Part shown: one piece after another, positions 7,598-12,481 of the stretch
Layout of the letters: each line of letters begins with the position of its first letter
Numbering within the stretch: position 1 is the stretch's first letter
NCBI GenBank assembly: GCA_903868655.1
Contig: CAIPWG010000616.1
Span: 1-12,481 of the forward strand
From: an uncultured Sphingomonadales bacterium
GTDB lineage: Bacteria; Pseudomonadota; Alphaproteobacteria; Sphingomonadales; Sphingomonadaceae
DNA length: 12,481 bases
Reading direction: 5' to 3'
The notes under the pieces: generated by a model
Told to the model about the DNA's origin: nothing
What the model saw: the letters and a program-made list of their open reading frames with translations, nothing else
Databases searched by the model: none
Translations under genes and position numbers: made by a program

Positions 7598-8556
7598 GCG
7601 CCGAGCAGGTCGGCCAGTCGCCGAGGCGCAATCGCCAGCCAGCTGCGTTGCAGCCAGTCGGCAATCTCGTCCCAATCGGGTTCGACATGATCGAGCCGCA
7701 TCGCGATCCAGTCATCGCCGAAGTAGGCCGGGCGCGAGAACCGTGCAGGGTCCCGCTCGATCAGCGCATCCTGTTCGTCACGGCCGCTGATCTTCACAAT
7801 CAGCACCACGCGGCCACTGCCGTGCTGGTTGGCGGCGACATAGGCGAACTTCTTGCCCTTGATTACGCCAAAACTGGCCATGCCGTGGCTGACCGCGCGG
7901 TCGGCGTGGGGCAGCGCCAGCGCGCGTTCGGCGACGTGTTCGGTCAGCCATGCGGGCGACCGGGCCTGGCTGACCAGATTGGCCAGACACCGGGCATAAA
8001 GCTGGTGTTCGGCAAAAAGTACACGCGCGGCCAGTGTGTCGGGGGTATCTCCGGGCAGGATCGCGACCGGAATCTGGCCCAATACCGGACCTTCATCGAG
8101 ATCGGGGGTCACCAGATGAACTGTGCATCCGCCATGGCTGTCGCCCGCTGCCAACGCACGGCCATGGGTGTCCAGCCCGGTGTAGCGCGGCAGCAGGCTG
8201 GGGTGGATATTGATCATGCGCCCCTGCCACCGTGTGACAAAGTCGGCCGTCAGGATGCGCATGTATCCCGCCAGCGCAATAAACCGGGCGCCAGCGGCAA
8301 GCACGGCCGCCTCCATCGCGGCATCGTGGGCTGCACGTGTCATGCCCTTGTGCGGCAGCACGAATGTCGGCACGCCTTCGGCTGCGGCGAGTGTCAGCCC
8401 GCCTGCTGCGGGGTTGTTCGACACGACCAGGGCGATCGCAAACGGACAATCGGGCAGGCGACTGGCGTAGAGCAGCGCCGCCATGTTCGTGCCACCACCC
8501 GAAATGAACACCGCCACCGGCACGCGGGCGGCAGTGTCTGGCCCGGTGTCAGGCAC
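7594..8556 (-). CDS. purN: PurN GAR formyltransferase fused to a YjbR/MmcQ-like domain
   Basis: Residues about 12-200 are phosphoribosylglycinamide formyltransferase, which passes a formyl group from 10-formyl-THF to GAR in purine synthesis. VFISGGGTN is at 16-24. Catalytic N116 and H118 are in INIHPSLLP, and D154 is in DLDEGP; the H-to-D distance of 36 equals that of E. coli PurN (N106, H108, D144). Residues about 206-320 resemble the YjbR/MmcQ family: [14 protein letters not shown], then [30 protein letters not shown] and the terminal [18 protein letters not shown]. Total is 320 residues against about 212 in E. coli. The GTG at 8556 is chosen because it overlaps the purM stop by 8 nt; a GTG at 8523 is the alternative. 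Neither has a clear Shine-Dalgarno. What the extra domain does is unknown. Confidence 0.9.
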   Translation of the reverse strand: MPDTGPDTAARVPVAVFISGGGTNMAALLYASRLPDCPFAIALVVSNNPAAGGLTLAAAEGVPTFVLPHKGMTRAAHDAAMEAAVLAAGARFIALAGYMRILTADFVTRWQGRMINIHPSLLPRYTGLDTHGRALAAGDSHGGCTVHLVTPDLDEGPVLGQIPVAILPGDTPDTLAARVLFAEHQLYARCLANLVSQARSPAWLTEHVAERALALPHADRAVSHGMASFGVIKGKKFAYVAANQHGSGRVVLIVKISGRDEQDALIERDPARFSRPAYFGDDWIAMRLDHVEPDWDEIADWLQRSWLAIAPRRLADLLGA

Positions 8557-9655
8557 TGTGCACCGCGTGCCACGGCTCACGCGCAGACCAGGTTTCGGTG
8601 CTGCCAGTAACGGTGCAGCCGCGTTCTCCAGCCACGATTTCGCCAATCGTAAACACCGTTTCGCCCGCGTTGGCCAGATCGGCGGCAAGGCTGGCGGCCT
8701 GATCGGGTGCAACCGCCAGCACCATGCCGATGCCGCAGTTGAAGGTGCGCGCCATTTCGCCCGGTTCGATATGACCTTGCGCCTGCAAGAACGCCATCAG
8801 GCGCGGCTGCTCCCAGGCGTCGGCGTCGATTCGCGCGTGAAGCCCCTTGGGCAGAACGCGCGGTACGTTTTCCAGCAAGCCGCCACCGGTAATGTGCGCC
8901 AGCGCATGAATGCGCCCGGCGCGGATGAACGGCAGCAGAGTCTTCACATAAATCCGCGTCGGCTCGATCAGGTGCTCGATCAGCAGGCGCTCGTTATCGA
9001 ACAAGGCCGGGCGATCGAGTTTCCAGCCTTTGTCTGCGGCAAGCCGGCGCACCAGCGAATAGCCGTTGGAATGGACCCCCGACGAGGCCAGTCCCAGCAG
9101 CACGTCACCCACAGCAACCGCATCGCCGGTCAACTGTTCGCCGCGCTCAACCGCGCCTACGCAAAATCCGGCCAGATCATAATCGCCTGGCGCATACATG
9201 CCCGGCATTTCGGCGGTTTCGCCGCCGATCAGCGCGCATCCGGCGATGCGGCAGCCTTCGGCAATGCCGGCGATCACGCGTTCGGCAACGCCGTTATCGA
9301 GCTTGCCCGTCGCAAAATAGTCCAGAAAAAACAGTGGTTCCGCACCCTGAACGATCAGGTCGTTGACGCACATGGCAACCAGATCGATCCCGATGGCATC
9401 GTGACGGTCGTGATCGATCGCCAATTTGACTTTGGTGCCCACGCCATCGTTGCCTGCGACCAGCAACGGGTCTTTGTAGCCTGCCGCGCGCAAATCGAAA
9501 AACCCGCCAAACCCGCCGAGTTCAGCGTCGGCGCCAGGGCGCGCGGTGGCACGGGCGAGCGGGCCGATGGCCTTCACCAGCGCGTTGCCTGCGGCGATGT
9601 TTACGCCGGCTTTGGCGTAGCTGTAGCGCTCGCCAGTATCGTTGTTGCTTGACAT
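8549..9655 (-). CDS. purM: Phosphoribosylformylglycinamidine cyclo-ligase (AIR synthetase)
   Basis: Converts FGAM to AIR with ATP, the fifth step of purine synthesis, in the cytosol. The 368-residue protein (E. coli 345) shows the PurM/ATP-grasp-unrelated family signatures: [10 protein letters not shown] (11-20), [13 protein letters not shown] (67-79), [12 protein letters not shown] (143-154), [13 protein letters not shown] (191-203) and [13 protein letters not shown] (254-266). NCGIGM is near 306-311. The ATG at 9655 has AGGG about 8 nt upstream, and the long in-frame extension beyond it is antisense to the neighbour and not family-like. It is the first gene of the purM-purN-MFS unit and is divergent from the HMA-like envelope gene. 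Confidence 0.97.
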   Translation of the reverse strand: MSSNNDTGERYSYAKAGVNIAAGNALVKAIGPLARATARPGADAELGGFGGFFDLRAAGYKDPLLVAGNDGVGTKVKLAIDHDRHDAIGIDLVAMCVNDLIVQGAEPLFFLDYFATGKLDNGVAERVIAGIAEGCRIAGCALIGGETAEMPGMYAPGDYDLAGFCVGAVERGEQLTGDAVAVGDVLLGLASSGVHSNGYSLVRRLAADKGWKLDRPALFDNERLLIEHLIEPTRIYVKTLLPFIRAGRIHALAHITGGGLLENVPRVLPKGLHARIDADAWEQPRLMAFLQAQGHIEPGEMARTFNCGIGMVLAVAPDQAASLAADLANAGETVFTIGEIVAGERGCTVTGSTETWSAREPWHAVHSA

Positions 9656-9765
9656 GACGCACGCCCTATCGCTTTCCCGCTTGGATTTCCACACGCCTTT
9701 GGGCAAAAGCGCCCCGGTTATCCCTGCCCTGTTTGCGGCGCCCAGAGCGCCGTGTTGGAGTTCGC
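9656..9765. promoter_or_regulatory. Divergent purM / envelope-protein intergenic region
   Basis: About 110 bp lie between two divergent starts, so promoters for both directions are expected. No clear consensus boxes were found. A small dyad, CGGCGC (9736-9741) / GCGCCG (9747-9752) with loop CCAGA, lies just upstream of the GGAG at 9757-9760. It could affect ribosome access if translation starts at the TTG at 9766; a TTG start at 9733 would place it inside the coding region. Confidence 0.4.
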
Positions 9766-11028
9766 TTGGCCTTTCAGCGCCTTTTATCGACAAGTCTGCG
9801 GCAACGCCGCCTCGCGCTTGCGGGCGCCGGGCTGCTTGTGCTCGGCATCGGCGGCGCCGTTGTGTGGGCACAGATCGAGGGTGATCGCGGCATTGCACCG
9901 GTGGCCAGCACGGGTGATTTCGAAGTGACCGGGGTCGAGGTCAATACCACTGGCAAAGACGCCCAGGAGGCGCGCGTGGCCGGGTGGCGCACCGCGACCC
10001 GACAGGCATGGCAAAAGCTGTGGTCGCAGCGCGGGCAGGGCGGCGCCGCGCCGGCGCTTGATGATGGCACCCTGTCGGGCATGGTGTCGGCCATTGCGGT
10101 CGAACACGAGGATATCGGCCCGCATCGGTATATCGCACGGCTGGGTGTGGTGTTCGACCGCGCGCGCGCAGCGGGCTATCTGGGATTGCAAGGCGGCGGC
10201 GCGCGGTCTGCGCCTTTGTTGGTGATCCCGCTGCTTTATCAGGGCGGTGTGGCCAGTGTGTTCGAAACGCGCACGCCCTGGCAAAAGGCCTGGGCCGATT
10301 TCCACACCGGCGAAAGTGTGATCGACTATGTGCGTCCCAATGGTGGCGGCGCCGATGGCCTGCTGATCAATGCCGGGCAGGTCGGTCGCCGCAGTCGCAA
10401 CTGGTGGCGCACGATCCTGGACCAATATGGTGCCGAAGATGTGGTGATTCCGGTCGCGCGGCTTGAACGGCAATGGCCGGGTGGCCCGATCAAAGGCACG
10501 TTCACTGCGCGGCATGGTCCTGACAATCGTTTTCTGGGCAGTTTTGAACTGACCGCCGATAACGAGGAAAAATTGCCCGCGATGTTGGCCCAAGCGGTCA
10601 AGCAGATCGACGCGCTTTATGTGCAGGCGCTGTCGGCCGGGCAGCTCAATCCTGATCCTTCGCTCAACAGCGCGCCACAGATCGACCCCAAGCTGATTTC
10701 TGCCTTGATCGACAAGCTGCCGCCGCCCCGTGGCGCGGCGCAGGCCACCGGGGCAAGCAGTGCTGTGGCGCCGATCGGTGCCGCGCCCGCGGCCAGCCTG
10801 TTCCAGGTGCAGTTTGCCAGCCCGGACGCGAGTGCGGTGGATGCGGTACAGGCGGCGCTGCGCGCGGTGCCGGGGGTGCAGGCTGCAGTGACCAGTTCGC
10901 TGGCGCTGGGCGGGGTGTCGGTCATGCGCGTGACTTATGCCGGCGATCTTGAAACATTGGCGTCGGGCCTGCGTGCGCAAGGCTGGAAAGTGACGCAAGG
11001 GGCCGGTGCGCTGAGCATCCGGCGCTGA
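9766..11028 (+). CDS. Exported/anchored protein with C-terminal HMA-like ferredoxin fold
   Basis: A 420-residue protein. Residues about 16-35 ([20 protein letters not shown]) form a signal peptide or membrane anchor after a basic start. Residues about 50-290 resemble the uncharacterised periplasmic DUF2066-like proteins often found near hdaA in alphaproteobacteria; this match is by memory of context and is not firm. An Ala/Pro-rich linker (about 320-344) leads to a beta-alpha-beta-beta-alpha-beta stretch (345-420) like a heavy-metal-associated domain, but with no CxxC. In fact the whole protein has no cysteine, so metal transfer is unlikely. The TTG at 9766 (GGAG 5 nt before) is preferred; a TTG at 9733 is possible. 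hdaA begins 9 nt after its stop. Confidence 0.75.
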   Translation: MAFQRLLSTSLRQRRLALAGAGLLVLGIGGAVVWAQIEGDRGIAPVASTGDFEVTGVEVNTTGKDAQEARVAGWRTATRQAWQKLWSQRGQGGAAPALDDGTLSGMVSAIAVEHEDIGPHRYIARLGVVFDRARAAGYLGLQGGGARSAPLLVIPLLYQGGVASVFETRTPWQKAWADFHTGESVIDYVRPNGGGADGLLINAGQVGRRSRNWWRTILDQYGAEDVVIPVARLERQWPGGPIKGTFTARHGPDNRFLGSFELTADNEEKLPAMLAQAVKQIDALYVQALSAGQLNPDPSLNSAPQIDPKLISALIDKLPPPRGAAQATGASSAVAPIGAAPAASLFQVQFASPDASAVDAVQAALRAVPGVQAAVTSSLALGGVSVMRVTYAGDLETLASGLRAQGWKVTQGAGALSIRR

Positions 11029-11037
11029 AGGCAAACC

Positions 11038-11664
11038 ATGTCGCAGATTGCGCTACCGCTTGAATTGTCCGGTGCCGCCGAAACGATCGTGGGTGGGCCT
11101 TCGCTCTATCCGGTTTTTGCCGCGTTGCAGACCTGCAATACCTGGCCCTATCGCACGGCCGTGCTCAGCGGGCCGCCGCGTTCTGGCAAAAGCCTGCTCG
11201 CGCGCTGGTTCGAGGCCAGCGGCACGGGTGATGCCATCGACGATGCCGACCAGATCGACGAAGTCGATGTGTTCCACCGCTGGAACCGCGCGCAAGCCGA
11301 GAGCCGCGCGTTGCTGCTCGTCTGCGCAGAACCGCTCGCGTTGCCGGGGCAGAACAGCGGCTGGCGTATCGTGCTGCCCGATCTTGCCTCGCGGCTGGGC
11401 GCAGCGTTGTCATTGGTGATTGCCGACCCCGATGATCTGTTGTTGCGGGGGTTGATCGTGGAACAGGCGCGGCGGCGCGGTCTGGCTATCCCCGATACCG
11501 TGCTCGATTGGTTGATGCCGCGGATCGAGCGCAGTCATCGTGCCGCAGAAACGCTGGTGGCCCGTCTTGACCGGCTGTCGCTGGAACGCAAGGCGCCGGT
11601 AACGCAGGCGCTGGCGCGCGATGCACTGAGCGACGGGGGTCAGTGGCAGCCACGACTGCTGTAA
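11038..11664 (+). CDS. hdaA: HdaA/Hda-type regulatory inactivator of DnaA
   Basis: DnaA-related AAA+ protein that, bound to the DNA-loaded beta clamp, promotes ATP hydrolysis by DnaA and so prevents over-initiation (RIDA). The 208 residues carry a clamp-binding motif QIALPL at 3-8, matching the QxxLPL type of Hda. Walker A is GPPRSGKS (45-52) and the Walker B region is AIDDADQIDE (66-75). LASRLGAAL (116-124) includes R119 in the Arg-finger/box VII region, and a sensor-2-like helical end (about 165-196) follows. It lacks the DnaA N-terminal and DNA-binding domains, as Hda does. The ATG at 11038 has AAGG 6 nt upstream. It lies 9 nt after the envelope gene and is likely cotranscribed with it. 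Confidence 0.92.
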   Translation: MSQIALPLELSGAAETIVGGPSLYPVFAALQTCNTWPYRTAVLSGPPRSGKSLLARWFEASGTGDAIDDADQIDEVDVFHRWNRAQAESRALLLVCAEPLALPGQNSGWRIVLPDLASRLGAALSLVIADPDDLLLRGLIVEQARRRGLAIPDTVLDWLMPRIERSHRAAETLVARLDRLSLERKAPVTQALARDALSDGGQWQPRLL

Positions 11665-11739
11665 GCCGGGGCAGTTGTCCGCCTGGCGCGATAGTGGCAT
11701 GTTCGATGCAATGATGATCCAAGATGAGGAGATACGCGC

Positions 11740-12120
11740 GTGGCGGTGCTGACCGGGGGCAACGATGGTTCTGCCGGTATTGGCGCCACGGTCGTCGCGT
11801 TTCCCCGGACCGGGATCGTCCAGGTTGCGTTCGAACGCGCCGAGCTGATGCGGATTCTCGACCTTTATGGGCGGATGGTGGCTGCTGGATTGTGGCGCGA
11901 CTACGCGATCGCGTTTGATCGCGAAGCGGCGAGCTTCAGCGCCTACAAACGCACGGCCGAACGGCCCACCGCACGGGTCGAAAAACGGCCCGCCTTGCGT
12001 CAGAAACAGGGCATGTGGACGCTCTATGGCGAAGCCGGGCAAGTGCTCAAACGCGGGCACGATCTGGCGGGTGTCTTGTCGCCGCTCGAACGCAAGTTGA
12101 TGAAAATCGTTGCAGACTAG
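11740..12120 (+). CDS. DUF2794 protein
   Basis: A 126-residue cytosolic protein matching the alphaproteobacterial DUF2794 family: VAFERAELMRILDLYGRMVAAGLWRDY (29-55 region), FSAYKRTAERPTARVEKRP (66-84), LRQKQGMW and LKRGHDLAGVL (103-113). The family has no known function. The protein is basic toward its end. The start is GTG at 11740 with a strong GAGGAG 8 nt upstream; no in-frame ATG fits. It follows hdaA after 75 bp, which contain no clear promoter or terminator, so cotranscription is possible but not shown. The next gene overlaps its 3' end. Confidence 0.9.
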   Translation: MAVLTGGNDGSAGIGATVVAFPRTGIVQVAFERAELMRILDLYGRMVAAGLWRDYAIAFDREAASFSAYKRTAERPTARVEKRPALRQKQGMWTLYGEAGQVLKRGHDLAGVLSPLERKLMKIVAD

Positions 12121-12406
12121 GCTCTGGCTTTTTGCATTGGTGCTGGTGGGGGGGTGTGGGTCCACTGTGCCCCATCGCGGCGCAGACCGGTCCGCGCCAG
12201 TGTTGCGCGCGGTCTATCGCGATGCAACGCACCATTTGCTGATGGCGCTGCCTGATCGGCCAAGGGGCCTGCCGAAGGGGGACTGTGCGGCGCCGCTCCT
12301 AGTCGACGATGCCACCGGTGGAGTGCAGCAACTGACCCCTGAGGAGGCTGCGCTATGGATCAAACGCATGCAGTTGTCAGGGGCGATGCACGGCACTTGT
12401 CCCTGA
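12110..12406 (+). CDS. Small putative lipoprotein (98 aa)
   Basis: Not recognised as a named family. It starts MQTRLWLFALVLVGGC, a short basic start and hydrophobic core ending at C16, which would be the lipid-modified cysteine; the lipobox LVGGC is acceptable but not ideal. The mature part is 83 residues with two more cysteines (C59, C97) that could form a disulfide, and a helix PEEAALWIKRMQ (77-88). The start is TTG at 12110, overlapping the DUF2794 stop by 11 nt, with only a weak Shine-Dalgarno (GATGAAA), so coupling to DUF2794 is likely. No other start keeps the signal peptide. Envelope location is inference. Confidence 0.65.
   Translation: MQTRLWLFALVLVGGCGSTVPHRGADRSAPVLRAVYRDATHHLLMALPDRPRGLPKGDCAAPLLVDDATGGVQQLTPEEAALWIKRMQLSGAMHGTCP
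12341..12347 (+). promoter_or_regulatory. Strong ribosome binding site inside the lipoprotein gene
   Basis: GAGGAGG lies 7 nt before the ATG at 12355. It also encodes part of PEEAAL in the overlapping lipoprotein gene, so it could be partly coincidental. Its match and spacing are among the best in the window, and it is the main reason to call the gene that follows. Confidence 0.55.
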
Positions 12407-12481
12407 TTCTGCTTGATCGGGCAGGCCTTGCGTTAAAACCCATCGGGTGGCTGCTTCGACTGGTTCGCGACAAACGGATGA
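12355..12481 (+). CDS. 5' end of an unrecognised gene, cut by the window edge
   Basis: An open frame of 42 codons runs from the ATG at 12355 to the window end without a stop. It begins MDQTHAVVRG and continues with a leucine-rich, amphipathic-looking stretch (LSLILLDRAGLALKP, 15-29) and a basic end (RLVRDKRM, 35-42). It overlaps the last 52 nt of the lipoprotein gene in another frame. GAGGAGG 7 nt upstream supports translation. About 75 nt beyond the lipoprotein stop remain open in this frame. I cannot assign a family; too little is visible. Confidence 0.45.
   Translation, partial: MDQTHAVVRGDARHLSLILLDRAGLALKPIGWLLRLVRDKRM

Noticed and set aside
8483-9652. 389-codon open frame on the plus strand opposite purM
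   Set aside because: purM motifs on the minus strand are complete; this is a shadow.
9654-9884. Plus-strand ATG at 9654 as the start of the envelope protein
   Set aside because: It is in a different frame from the real coding frame and stops at 9884; the matching frame has only TTG starts.
9784-11034. 416-codon open frame on the minus strand opposite the envelope protein gene
   Set aside because: The composition is Arg/His/Gln-rich as in shadow frames; the plus-strand frame has a signal peptide and fits directly upstream of hdaA.
11410-12165. 251-codon open frame on the minus strand opposite hdaA and DUF2794
   Set aside because: It spans two recognised plus-strand genes and lacks any ribosome binding site or motif.
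1-12481. Defence system, prophage, integron, CRISPR array or insertion sequence
   Set aside because: No repeats, recombinase, nuclease or phage-like proteins were seen; nearly all of the window is core metabolic or cell-envelope genes.

Overview
The window is high-GC bacterial chromosome with tightly packed, strongly biased coding regions. Gene content and order point to an alphaproteobacterium, most likely of the Sphingomonadales (Novosphingobium/Erythrobacter-like). The evidence is an lptD-surA pair, an Hda-type DnaA regulator with a beta-clamp motif, a DUF2794 protein, and purM-purN divergent from an hdaA cluster. The taxonomic call is inference. No rRNA, tRNA, CRISPR array, insertion sequence, phage gene or recent transfer signature was seen.

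Layout. (1) Positions 1-3461, minus strand: lptD then surA (surA runs off the left edge). They encode the outer-membrane LPS translocon barrel and a periplasmic chaperone that helps fold such barrels. A GC-rich perfect stem-loop lies in the 170-bp gap between them. (2) Positions 3561-5595, plus strand, divergent from lptD: pepA, a small DUF2256 zinc-binding protein, and holC, overlapping by 1 and 25 nt. (3) Positions 5696-6444, plus strand: ndk, a strong intrinsic terminator with two alternative pairings, then a 79-aa gene of unknown function with almost no room for its own promoter. (4) Positions 6449-9655, minus strand: purM, purN and an MFS transporter, linked by 8-nt and 4-nt overlaps. PurN carries an extra C-terminal YjbR/MmcQ-like domain. 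(5) Positions 9766-12481, plus strand, divergent from purM: a cysteine-free envelope protein with an HMA-like C-terminal fold, hdaA, DUF2794, a small putative lipoprotein, and the beginning of another gene with a strong ribosome binding site.

How the genes relate: most are core functions (LPS export and outer-membrane biogenesis, peptide turnover, replication clamp loading, nucleotide balance, purine synthesis, replication control). I see no obvious undescribed multi-gene defence or mobile system. The items most worth checking are the PurN-YjbR fusion with its coupled transporter, the envelope protein directly upstream of hdaA, the dual-conformation terminator after ndk, and the small genes around DUF2256 and at the right edge.
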